Of a stretch of 64,000 bases of DNA, positions 18,601 to 27,522 are shown piece by piece. How positions within the stretch are numbered: the first letter of the stretch is position 1; the number at the start of each line of letters is the position of its first letter. This stretch comes from Brumimicrobium mesophilum (GTDB lineage Bacteria; Bacteroidota; Bacteroidia; Flavobacteriales_D; Crocinitomicaceae), in assembly GCF_003025005.1 (NCBI RefSeq), contig NZ_PVSS01000002.1, positions 140,090-204,089 of the forward strand. Reading direction: 5' to 3'. The notes beneath the pieces were generated by a model, which saw only the letters and a list, made by a program, of their open reading frames with translations, was not told the origin of the DNA and made no database searches. The translations under genes were made by a program, and so were the position numbers.

Positions 18601-18921
18601 TTAAAAATAGCTAATAAACAATGTTAACAGCACTATTGAACTCAACATTAAAATGAAGAATCTTTTCTTTTTTTTACTCTTTGCATATATTAAAACGAAA
18701 GGACTAAGAAAGATAGCAAATCCAATGAAAAAAAAGATATAATACAAGAGAATAAAAATAGATGCGTCACCGGCATACGCTAATCCATAAGGTATAACGT
18801 GAAATACAAATAAGAATTCGGACAAGTTTGATCCAGTATGATAAAATGATAACCAACCAGTCAATAGAATGAATAAAGCTGAAATCACGCAACTTATAAC
18901 AATTACAGATTTTTCTTTCAT
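18601..18921 (-). CDS. Small three-helix membrane protein, unknown
   Basis: 106-aa product with hydrophobic segments at about 5-25, 50-75 and 84-104 separated by short polar loops and a KSKKKKR cluster. Not recognised. No close partner gene. Confidence 0.55.
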   Translation of the reverse strand: MKEKSVIVISCVISALFILLTGWLSFYHTGSNLSEFLFVFHVIPYGLAYAGDASIFILLYYIFFFIGFAIFLSPFVLIYAKSKKKKRFFILMLSSIVLLTLFISYF

Positions 18922-19021
18922 ATAATTTTATTCACTCAACAGCTTTAATTATCTGACATAAATAGACGGTACATCCTCTTTGGAAAATTGATTATTAATG
19001 CAAGCCGTTAAACATTAAAAA

Positions 19022-19252
19022 TCATTCTTCCTCCTTCTTATTAATCACATCATCGCGTTTTTTATGAACTCTTTTTGACCAAGTTCTGGCGATGATTAAA
19101 ATTAATATTAAAGCTCCACCAATAATCATTGCTGTAGGTGATTCCCAAAAATTGACCTGCTCACTGTCTGTTTGTTTAACGTGTTGTGGAGATTGAGCGA
19201 AAGTCATTAAACTCATTAATAATACTGCTAATACTGAATATACTTTTATCAT
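19022..19252 (-). CDS. Small signal-peptide/TM protein downstream of apbE-like gene
   Basis: The ATG at 19252 gives 76 aa: a signal peptide (MIKVYSVLAVLLMSLMTFAQ), a short periplasmic stretch (SPQHVKQTDSEQVNFWESP), one membrane helix (TAMIIGGALILILIIARTW) and a basic/acidic tail. An upstream in-frame TTG at 19303 overlaps the apbE-like stop but would bury the signal peptide, so it is not preferred. The position right after the flavin transferase suggests a shared envelope function, for instance a membrane partner in extracytoplasmic redox. Not a named family. Confidence 0.65.
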   Translation of the reverse strand: MIKVYSVLAVLLMSLMTFAQSPQHVKQTDSEQVNFWESPTAMIIGGALILILIIARTWSKRVHKKRDDVINKKEEE

Positions 19253-19299
19253 TTTATAATAATTTAATCTGTGAAAATTCAAAATTGAATTTCTGGGTT

Positions 19300-20424
19300 T
19301 CAATCCAATAAATAGTTGTGCATTCCATCACTATACGCTCTTTCAATGCGACCTTGTTTATTCTCAAACAATAAATAAGCGTCTATGTTTAGCTCTGGGT
19401 GCTCTTTTATAAATTCTAAGGAAGATTCCAATCCCATAACCATGAATGCTGTGGCATAACCATCTGCTCTGGCTGCATCATCTGCAATTACAGTTGCACT
19501 CAATAAATTATGTCTCAATGGCTTACCACTAATTGGACTAATTGTGTGACTGTATTTTTTCCCATCTAATTCGTAGAATTTTCTGTAGTTTCCTGATGTT
19601 GCAACTGCCTTGTTAGTAATTTCAACATAGTTTTCTAACTCTCTTTTGTCTGCACCTTCAACACCCGTGTTAGATTCAACTGGTTCATCAATTCCAATTA
19701 CCCAACTCTTCTTTTGGTCGTTCTTCCCTTTTACCCGAATTTCACCTCCAATTTCAATGAAGTAATTCTCTTGGCCTTTTTCATCAAGGTAATTTGCCAC
19801 AACATCTATACATTGTCCTTTAGCTATTGCATTAAAAACCAATTTTAATCTCGGTTCCTTTTTGGTGAATACACCTTCTTCGTAAGAATAATTTTCTTCA
19901 TTTAGTCCTACGAAACCTAAAACACTGTCAATTTCAGCTTCAGATGGTGCATTTTCAATGTCAGTAAAGAATCCCCATAAACTCACTAATGGATATACTG
20001 TGGGGTCAAATGAACCATTGGTTTTTTGATAAATTTCTAAACTTAGTTCGAAACATTTTTTAAAGAATTCACTTGAATTTAAATCAATGACTGAATCATT
20101 TTCATTAAAATTTGAAATCATTGAATTAGGAATATATGTTGACAATTCAAGATTAAATGACTCAATTAAATAATCTATCTCCTGAGGAATAGTTTTAAGA
20201 GAATCATCACTTGTCTTGATAATGAATGTTGTCCCTAAGGCATTTCCTGAAACAGATTTCACATCATTCCACCAAACGTTTTCTGTGTTATTTGGCAGCA
20301 CAACATCCGCTTCTTCTTTTAAAGAAACTTCTTCATTAGGACTACATGAAAAGAGAATTATCGCTAACCCTCCAGCAATTATTTTTCTAGTAGTGCTTTT
20401 CCAATTTTGCATTCTCTGTGCCAT
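19300..20424 (-). CDS. ApbE-type FAD:protein FMN transferase, lipoprotein
   Basis: ApbE-family enzyme that attaches FMN covalently to Thr/Ser of exported or membrane flavoproteins such as the NqrB/NqrC and RnfG/RnfD subunits. The N-terminus has a hydrophobic stretch and lipobox-like IILFSC, so it is probably lipid anchored. Family motifs are GNALGTTFIIKTSDDS, DLNSSEFFKKCFELSLEIYQKTNGSFDPTVYPLVSLWGF, VFNAIAKGQCIDVVANYLDEKG (FAD-binding), YFIEIGGEIRVKG, TSGNYRKFYELDGKKYSHTISPISGKP and ATVIADDAARADGYATAFMVMG. The start lies inside the 3' end of the giant gene (38-base overlap; a second ATG at 20412 is possible). Its flavoprotein target is not in the window. Confidence 0.92.
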   Translation of the reverse strand: MAQRMQNWKSTTRKIIAGGLAIILFSCSPNEEVSLKEEADVVLPNNTENVWWNDVKSVSGNALGTTFIIKTSDDSLKTIPQEIDYLIESFNLELSTYIPNSMISNFNENDSVIDLNSSEFFKKCFELSLEIYQKTNGSFDPTVYPLVSLWGFFTDIENAPSEAEIDSVLGFVGLNEENYSYEEGVFTKKEPRLKLVFNAIAKGQCIDVVANYLDEKGQENYFIEIGGEIRVKGKNDQKKSWVIGIDEPVESNTGVEGADKRELENYVEITNKAVATSGNYRKFYELDGKKYSHTISPISGKPLRHNLLSATVIADDAARADGYATAFMVMGLESSLEFIKEHPELNIDAYLLFENKQGRIERAYSDGMHNYLLD

Positions 20425-23400
20425 AAATCCAAGTTTGTTCTGTTACTGGTGAACCGTTTTTACTGTAAGTTAGTCCAACTTTTGTTTGTGTTCTTATATA
20501 AACTTCTCCTCTTCCATCAGTAACAACAATTCTTCTTGTTACAATTTTTACAGGAATTCCCTTACTGTCTTTACGAACGTAATTCTCTTGTGTTACTCCT
20601 TCCGGATAATCATCTCCTATTGTGTTGGCAATTGTTTCGTTAAACTTAACCTTATTACTTTCTAAAGCATCAACATATTTTTGAGTTGCCTGCTTTTTCT
20701 TACTGGCTTGATCACCGCTCATTAAGTCAGCATTTTCTCTTCTAATTTCTTGATTTTTTAATTCATCATAATTCTCTTTAACGCTTTCCACTTTTTCTGA
20801 ATGTAAGATGGCTTCTTTATTTTCAATTCTTAAAAGTTCATTTTCTGTGGCTTCAATCTCTTGGCGTTTTTCATTCGACAATTCTTTTCTTCCCCTTTCA
20901 AAAGTTTCCTCACGATTTTTGACATCGTTATCAATAACCGTTAAATCCTTTTCATTTTGTCGCGCTTTCTCTGCTTGAAGATCCAAAACAGCTTCAACCT
21001 CTTGGGAGTTTTCCTGTGCTTTATTAACTTGCTCAGTACTTCTTTCTACAACTTGATTGTATTGATCTTGGTCTACTTCCTTTAATTGTTCAACGGCTCT
21101 AAGTCTTTCGTCATCTTTACCAATTTGGGATTCTGTAAATTGTTTTTCAGCATCCGTTAATTGATCATCTATTTTTATTTGTTGTGCATGAACAGTTCCC
21201 GCTTCATCCGATAGTTTTCGTTGCAGCTCAGCCTCATAAGCAATAATATCTTCCTTTAATTGTTGTTGAACCACGGCCTTAGCTTTAGTAGATTCAGCAA
21301 CTTTAATTTCGGCTAAAATAGATTCATCTTGCATTTCAACAACCTTATTGTATTCTTCTCTGGAATCCGTTGAAGGATTATACCCATCTTCAATTTTTTC
21401 TAATTCTTGATTGGTTGAAGTTACTTTAACTGCATTATGTGCTGCTTCAGTCAAATCATTGACATCTTTTTCATATTCAACCTCTTTGATTTGTTCTATA
21501 GCATCTTTATGCATTGACCTATAGTCAGCTTTCTCCTGGTCAAAATCGTCATTTATAAATACTAGGTCTTGACTCGCTCTTGAAAGTTCTCCTTCTTTAT
21601 ATTTATTCATCTGAGCTGATTTCTGTTCAAAACTGTACATTTGACCATCCACCTGATTCACAATTGTACTTTTCATTTCTTGCTCACCTTGATTGGCTTT
21701 TTCTCTTAGATCTTTCAAAGAAGTTACTTGATTTTCATATTGTAATCTTTCATCAAAATCACTTAAGGCACGATTGGCAGCCTCTCCCTCGTATTGGGTT
21801 AATTGTTTTGAAACTATTCCTTGTTTCAATCGCTCTCTATCAATTTCTCCTTGTTGCAATAATGCAGCTCCTTCAAGTATTGAAATATTTGATTGCTCAC
21901 CTAAATATTCCACACTTCCTTGAGCCTTAGCATTGGCATTCTTTATAGATTCTATTTCAGCTAATTTTGTTTTTGGATATTGCTCATAGTCACGCAAACT
22001 AATAGCTCTTTTATATGCTTCAATCGCTTTTTCATATTCCTGACTGTTGAAAAATCCATCAGCTGTAGTTATGGTCTGATTGTAACGTTTTTCCTTATTT
22101 GCTGCAGCTTTTGCTTGCGCTCTCTCAATACTTAGTTTTATTTGCTTATTTGTGTAGGCATCATTAACATCAATATTTAAAGCTTTTTCGTATACCGACT
22201 TTGCTTCCAAATATTTCTCACCTTTAAACAACTGATCTGCTTCGGCAATAAATTGATTAAATTGTTCTTTTTGAGATTCGTTTTCTCTTTTTAATTTTAA
22301 TAAATTATCAAGAATTTGACGAATTTCATCCGACTTATCTTTAGCATAAATATCATCTTCCTTTACTGACAATGCCGATTGATATGAATTTAATGCTTTG
22401 TCGTATTCTTTATTTAAGAATTGTGCATCTCCTTTATCCACAAAATTTTGGTATTCCTTATCCAAACTATTTGCTGCTAAATTTTTAATAGCCTCTTCTG
22501 CTTTTGCAATTTGAGTTTTAGGATAATTCTCAGCCGATTTCAACCCTAAAGCTTCATTGTAAAGTTGGATACTGTTTTCAAACTCTCCATTCTCGAAAGC
22601 TAAATCTGCTTTTAAAACAGTTGCTGTATAATTTGCATTTAATTCTTTTTCAGCTGAAGCATTGTCAATTATTGCTTGGAATTTCAAAATTTCATTCGAT
22701 GGGAATGTTTCATTTGGTTTAATTTTTTGTGCTTCTTTTAAATATTCTATGGCATTTGCGTATTTACCATCAATCGCAGCAACACTGGCCAATTGCAATT
22801 GATCTTGATAATTTTGCTCAATTTCGGCTTCGTTACTTGAAGCTTTCTCCTCCTCTATTTTTCGCAGTAAATCATCTATTTCAACAATCTTATTTTGAGG
22901 CAAAGAGGCTTGTGGTCTAACATTTTGAGCCGATTCATAAATAGTTTTAGCTTCGCCCAAAGTTGCTGTATTGTTTCCATCTGCAATGGCTTCATCATAT
23001 TTAATCTTCGCTGCTTCAATAAAAGCATTGTATTCTAATTCTTCCTCCTGAAGTTCTTTAATTTTAGACAATGCTTCTTCTTTCAAACGAGTAGCTTCTG
23101 GATCAGCTGGGATTTCAATTAAGGCATCATCAAATGCTTTCACAGCAAGTGAATAATCTTCATTAGTCATAGCAGATTTACCTTGAGCCATTGTTTCTTC
23201 ATATTGCTCATTCTTACTATTTGCCAAAGCAAGTTCTTCAATTTTTTGCTGCATATCTTCAATTCGACTCATCGCCACTGGGTCGTTTTCCTTGATGTTT
23301 AAAGCCTCCTTGAATGAATTTAAGGCCGTTTGGAAATCCTCATTTGTTGCAGATTCTTCACCAGCGCTCATTTTCGTATTGTACTCTTCTTCTTTATTTT

Positions 23401-26053
23401 TTGAAGCCACAGCTAATGCCAACTTTTCTTCAATAATTTCTAAGTTGGCAGTAATTTCCTCATCCGATTGAATTTCAAGTGCTGATTCGTATTTAATTTT
23501 AGCCTCACTCCAATTTTCTTGAGTTAACAATTCATTTCCTTCAGCTTTTAACTCTTCAAATTGAACGCCTTGAGATTGAGCTGCATCAAATTCAGATTTA
23601 CTTGCTTTAGCAGCAGCCAGCATGTCTGAGACATCTTGACGTTCTGTGTCAAGGGCCAATGCAGCTTCATACTTTGAAATCACATCATTCCATTTATTCT
23701 CTGGTTTTAATGCATCAGCTTCATCCAATAAAGTTTGAATTTGAGCCGAACTTTCTGCTTGTGATTGTTCTGCTTCCCAAGCTGTTTTACTTTCTTTTGC
23801 GGCAGCTAACATGTCAGAAACATCTTTTCTTTCTGAATCAATTGCCAAAGCAGCTTCGTATTTTGAAATGACATCATTCCATTTGTTTTCTGGTTTTAAT
23901 GCATCAGCTTCATCCAATAAAGTTTGAATTTGAGCTAAACTTTCTTCCTGAGCAGCTGCGTTTTTTAATGCTGCTTCAACCTCTGTTAAACGGGTATTCA
24001 CATGTTCTCTATCATCAAAAATTGCTTTTGCGGCTGTATACTTTTCCTTAGCTTCTGCCCAATTTTCTTGATCAAAAGCTTTATCTGCTTCTGCTACAAC
24101 CTCATTAAAGGCTGATTCTTGCTGTTGTTGAGATTCTTTATCGGCCATCAACTGTTCAGCGTTCTTTTTACCTTCGATTGCTTCTTTTTGGTCTTCTTTC
24201 AATGCCAGTACAGCATCATAGTCTGTAATTGCACCAGAATAATTTTCTGATCCTACTTTCTCAGTAGCACTAGCCAGCAATTCTCCAATTTGCTCCTCCA
24301 CCCCTGCTTGAGCAATCATGGCTTCCACTTCTATAATTCTATTATTTACATGTTCTCTGTCATCATAAATCGCTTTAGCCTCTGTATACTTTTCTTTAGC
24401 TTCTTGCCATGTTTTAGCTGTAAAGGCCTTATCCGCGGCAGTAACTAATTCATTAAACTGATTATCTTTTTCCTCTTGCGCTTGATTTTTGGCAAGTAAT
24501 TCTTCTGCTTTTTTCTTTCCTTCAATGGCTGCTGGAAATTTGTCATTCAAGGCTAAAACTGCTGTATAGTCTTCAATTGCTTTTGCATATGTTTCAGCGT
24601 CCATATTCGTTTTAGCACTTGCCATTAAAGCATCAATTTGCTCTTTTTGTTCAGCATTCTTTTTTTGTTCAGCTAAAAGACTTTTCGCGTTATCCAATTT
24701 TGTTTGCACCGCTGGATCTTCAATTAAAGCAATAGCTTCGGTATATTTAGTTACTGCATTTTCAAATTCTGTAGCCACAACATGCGCATCCGCTTCGGCA
24801 ACCAACTTATTAAAAGATTCAATTTTAGCAGCTTCGGCAGCTTTTCCATCAATAATTTCTTGCGCCATTTTGATTCTACCCGCAGGATAAGTGGCAGCGC
24901 TTTCAAAAGTTAAGGCCTCTTCATATTTCAAAATTGCTTCTTCAAAATTCTCTGCGGTATAAAGAATATCCGCCTCTTTAATTGCAGCGTTGTATTTATC
25001 TTTCTGCTCTTCAAGTGCTTTTTGTGCATCCAATTTCTCAGTCATATCTGCCAACTGCTTTGCTGGATATTCTTCTTTTGGGAAAATTTTAAGTGCAGCT
25101 TGATAAGCATCACGCGCAGCTTTTAAACTGTTTTGTTTCAAAAAACCATCCGCTCGTTTAACGATTTTATCATATTCTGCCCTTTTCTTAGCATTCGCCA
25201 CCTCTTCCTTAAGTTCAGCTACTTTATCTTTAGGATATTGCTCATCTCCTTTCACAGCAATAGCTTCCTCATATTTAGCCATTGCTTTTACATAATCTTT
25301 AGCACTTGCAAAATTGTCCGCAGCTTCAATTAAATTCAGATAAACTTGATTTTCTTGCTTATAAGCCAATTCTTTTTCGTCTTGCTTTTGCAATAAATCT
25401 TCAATTTCTAGTAATCGAGAATTCGGGTGAGCTTCTTTTTGTTTGCCTGGCACTTGTAAAGCAGCAACATATTTATTCAATGCCTCTTTGTATTTTTTGC
25501 CAGAATACAAGGCATCAGCTTCTGAAATCAATTTGTTGTATTCGGCATCTGAGTTCTTCGCTTGATTGGCAGATTCAGCAAGTTTTTCCTCAATTTTTGA
25601 CTTCATTGCCTGCATTTGACCTTTGTTGTAGGTCATATTTCCATTATCAAAAGACCAACTCACTACTGGCTGTGTTTCTAAAAAAGAAAAATCAATTCCA
25701 GGGCGTTCGGTAAACAAATCCAAGTTAATTGGAGGAAAAATTTTCCCCCCAGCAGGCATTTCTTCTCCGTTAACATCAGTTACATCAAGTGCTATAATTT
25801 TCGTGACATAACCAGATTTGGTGTATTTCACGGTATATTTTTTCCCTGGTGTAAAGCTAACTGTATAATCCCCATTCGAAGAAGTGCTTGCACTTGTCAC
25901 AGTTGAACCTCCAGAAAGTACAGATACCTTTACGCCTGAAACGCTAGCTTTACTGTCCATATCAGAGATTTTTCCATAATAATTTATGTTTTGTCCAAAT
26001 GAAAAAGCAGTGGAAACAATCAAAAAAGTTATAATCGAGAAAAAATTCTTCAT
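20387..26053 (-). CDS. Giant secreted TPR-like repeat/coiled-coil protein (1888 aa)
   Basis: Start ATG 26053 gives a signal peptide (MKNFFSIITFLIVSTAFSFGQ), then a carboxypeptidase-regulatory-like beta domain (about 20-110: YYGKISDMDSKASVSGVKVSV, SNGDYTVSFTPGKKYTVKY). Residues about 150-1330 hold at least fifteen helical repeats of about 60-75 residues with the recurring pattern EADxLYxxxxYxEALxKYxxALxxxxxxxYPxxKIxEIxxLL, which is TPR-like. Residues about 1330-1790 are highly charged coiled coil, followed by a beta-rich C-terminal domain (VKIVTRRIVVTDGRGEVYIRTQTKVGLTYSKNG). There is no OmpA or T9SS domain, so it is not PorE. Two adjacent units are nearly identical (23.65-23.94 kb). Probably periplasmic scaffold; function unknown. 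Its stop lies inside the downstream flavin transferase gene. Confidence 0.85.
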   Translation of the reverse strand: MKNFFSIITFLIVSTAFSFGQNINYYGKISDMDSKASVSGVKVSVLSGGSTVTSASTSSNGDYTVSFTPGKKYTVKYTKSGYVTKIIALDVTDVNGEEMPAGGKIFPPINLDLFTERPGIDFSFLETQPVVSWSFDNGNMTYNKGQMQAMKSKIEEKLAESANQAKNSDAEYNKLISEADALYSGKKYKEALNKYVAALQVPGKQKEAHPNSRLLEIEDLLQKQDEKELAYKQENQVYLNLIEAADNFASAKDYVKAMAKYEEAIAVKGDEQYPKDKVAELKEEVANAKKRAEYDKIVKRADGFLKQNSLKAARDAYQAALKIFPKEEYPAKQLADMTEKLDAQKALEEQKDKYNAAIKEADILYTAENFEEAILKYEEALTFESAATYPAGRIKMAQEIIDGKAAEAAKIESFNKLVAEADAHVVATEFENAVTKYTEAIALIEDPAVQTKLDNAKSLLAEQKKNAEQKEQIDALMASAKTNMDAETYAKAIEDYTAVLALNDKFPAAIEGKKKAEELLAKNQAQEEKDNQFNELVTAADKAFTAKTWQEAKEKYTEAKAIYDDREHVNNRIIEVEAMIAQAGVEEQIGELLASATEKVGSENYSGAITDYDAVLALKEDQKEAIEGKKNAEQLMADKESQQQQESAFNEVVAEADKAFDQENWAEAKEKYTAAKAIFDDREHVNTRLTEVEAALKNAAAQEESLAQIQTLLDEADALKPENKWNDVISKYEAALAIDSERKDVSDMLAAAKESKTAWEAEQSQAESSAQIQTLLDEADALKPENKWNDVISKYEAALALDTERQDVSDMLAAAKASKSEFDAAQSQGVQFEELKAEGNELLTQENWSEAKIKYESALEIQSDEEITANLEIIEEKLALAVASKNKEEEYNTKMSAGEESATNEDFQTALNSFKEALNIKENDPVAMSRIEDMQQKIEELALANSKNEQYEETMAQGKSAMTNEDYSLAVKAFDDALIEIPADPEATRLKEEALSKIKELQEEELEYNAFIEAAKIKYDEAIADGNNTATLGEAKTIYESAQNVRPQASLPQNKIVEIDDLLRKIEEEKASSNEAEIEQNYQDQLQLASVAAIDGKYANAIEYLKEAQKIKPNETFPSNEILKFQAIIDNASAEKELNANYTATVLKADLAFENGEFENSIQLYNEALGLKSAENYPKTQIAKAEEAIKNLAANSLDKEYQNFVDKGDAQFLNKEYDKALNSYQSALSVKEDDIYAKDKSDEIRQILDNLLKLKRENESQKEQFNQFIAEADQLFKGEKYLEAKSVYEKALNIDVNDAYTNKQIKLSIERAQAKAAANKEKRYNQTITTADGFFNSQEYEKAIEAYKRAISLRDYEQYPKTKLAEIESIKNANAKAQGSVEYLGEQSNISILEGAALLQQGEIDRERLKQGIVSKQLTQYEGEAANRALSDFDERLQYENQVTSLKDLREKANQGEQEMKSTIVNQVDGQMYSFEQKSAQMNKYKEGELSRASQDLVFINDDFDQEKADYRSMHKDAIEQIKEVEYEKDVNDLTEAAHNAVKVTSTNQELEKIEDGYNPSTDSREEYNKVVEMQDESILAEIKVAESTKAKAVVQQQLKEDIIAYEAELQRKLSDEAGTVHAQQIKIDDQLTDAEKQFTESQIGKDDERLRAVEQLKEVDQDQYNQVVERSTEQVNKAQENSQEVEAVLDLQAEKARQNEKDLTVIDNDVKNREETFERGRKELSNEKRQEIEATENELLRIENKEAILHSEKVESVKENYDELKNQEIRRENADLMSGDQASKKKQATQKYVDALESNKVKFNETIANTIGDDYPEGVTQENYVRKDSKGIPVKIVTRRIVVTDGRGEVYIRTQTKVGLTYSKNGSPVTEQTWIYGTENAKLEKHY

Positions 26054-26798
26054 TTTGAATATGTGTATATATTGTAACGCCAATAAGTATAATCTGTTAC
26101 ACCAGACGTTTATAGTTCTTTGTTTAACTCACAAATATCAGTAAAAATAAAATAAATCCATAGAATACTGATGGTTCAAATGGCTTCAATTATCAGACCA
26201 TAATAAACATACTGTAATTCAGTAGATTAGCTCTACTTCAAATAACATTTACTATAAGGTTGTGAAAAGTGGAAAAAGTGAAACGAGAATATCCGAAAAA
26301 TACTGAGTTGTGAAGATCATTAATAATGACAAATAATTAATGATTTTTCGGGTAGCTTCTCAGTTAAGCAAGCTTGGTTGAAATTAGCTTTACTGAGATT
26401 CAACTCACCTATTGAAAAACTTATTTTTTATTAGGGTTACCTCTGAAGTTGCCGATTGTAACAGCCAAATTACCTCCCTGCCAAGTTCACCACTTTACAC
26501 TGATAATGAAAGCTTTGCCTTCTACTTATCAATTAGAATAAATCAAAACAGATCCTTCGGACAAAAAAACTGAGTTATTTTTATTTTCCGAAGGAAAGGA
26601 TTTCTTCTAATCCATTTATTATCAAAGATTTTTACATTAAAAGATAAATAAATTTAAACAAAATTGCTTATTGCAATTTAAATGGATAACCCTTTTTTTT
26701 TTATAAAAACCCTACTAGTTATTCATCAAAACTCTAAAATTTGTTGCAATATTGATATCGTTACGCATAAAATTATAGAAAATCATTAAATTCGCCCT
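26054..26798. other. 745-base gene-free region with hairpins
   Basis: No reading frame of note. Two inverted repeats stand out. The first is at 26302-26364 (outer arms actgag/ctcagt, gaag/cttc, inner perfect arms tcattaat/attaatga). The second is at 26553-26595 (perfect 9-base arms tccttcgga/tccgaagga around an AT-rich 25-base loop). The motif ctgag recurs several times. A TAAATTCG box at 26787-26794 may serve comB. Otherwise nothing recognised. Confidence 0.5.
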
Positions 26799-27521
26799 AT
26801 GCAGAAAAATATTATTGAAGTTTGTTTCACCCCTAGCGACTATGATTATTTCAAAGGTCGATTTGAAATCGTTGTTGTAATAGATGTACTTCGCGCAACA
26901 TCAGCAATTTGCTCGGCTATTCATAATGGAGTTAACAGCGTTATTCCTGTTTCTACAATTGAAGAAGCCAAGGAATATCAAGACAAAGGTTATTTGGTTG
27001 GTGCAGAAAGACAAGGTGAAATTGTTGAGGGTTTCGATTTTGGAAATTCACCGTATAGTTATATGAAACCTGAATTAGTAGGAAAGGATGTCGTACTTTC
27101 TACAACAAATGGTACAAGAGCAATTAATATAGCAAAGGAAGCTCCAATAGTTGTTATTGGTGCTTTAACGAATATAGATTTTCTTTGCGAATGGCTTATA
27201 AAACAAGAGAAAAATGTTTTATGCCTTTGTTCTGGTTGGAAAGATAAATTCAATTTAGAAGATACAATTTGTGGTGGAGCAATTGCAGATATTTTAATTA
27301 AATCTGGAAAATTCACATCGGATGAAGACACTTCTGTAGGTGCAAAATATCTTTTTCAAGGAGCAAAAGATAATTATTTTGGTTTTCTTAAATCAAGCTC
27401 TCATAGAAGAAGATTGAAAAGACTAAACTTGAATGAAGATATTAAATTCTGCCTTACTCCGAATCAAATGGATGTTATTCCGATTCTAAGGAATGGTAGA
27501 ATTGAAAAATTAGAATTCTAA
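26799..27521 (+). CDS. comB: 2-phosphosulfolactate phosphatase family protein (ComB)
   Basis: ComB-family phosphatase of 240 aa. In methanogens ComB releases phosphate from 2-phosphosulfolactate in coenzyme M synthesis. Family motifs visible: IEVCFTPSDYDYF at the N-terminus, VVVIDVLRATSAICSAIHNGVNSVIPVSTIEEAKE (catalytic Asp region, about 25-60), GAERQGEIVEGFDFGNSP, LSTTNGTRAI, and CSGWKDKFNLEDTICGGAIADIL. No ComA or ComC partner is here, and Bacteroidota are not known to make coenzyme M, so the true substrate is open. Only one base separates it from the next gene. Confidence 0.9.
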   Translation: MQKNIIEVCFTPSDYDYFKGRFEIVVVIDVLRATSAICSAIHNGVNSVIPVSTIEEAKEYQDKGYLVGAERQGEIVEGFDFGNSPYSYMKPELVGKDVVLSTTNGTRAINIAKEAPIVVIGALTNIDFLCEWLIKQEKNVLCLCSGWKDKFNLEDTICGGAIADILIKSGKFTSDEDTSVGAKYLFQGAKDNYFGFLKSSSHRRRLKRLNLNEDIKFCLTPNQMDVIPILRNGRIEKLEF

Positions 27522-27522
27522 A

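Noticed and set aside
21580..25713. Several plus-strand frames (63-135 aa) inside the giant gene
   Set aside because: They are antisense shadows produced by the repetitive, biased codon use of the repeat protein.
20387..26053. Giant protein as the T9SS component PorE
   Set aside because: PorE ends in an OmpA-type peptidoglycan domain; this protein has none and is far longer.
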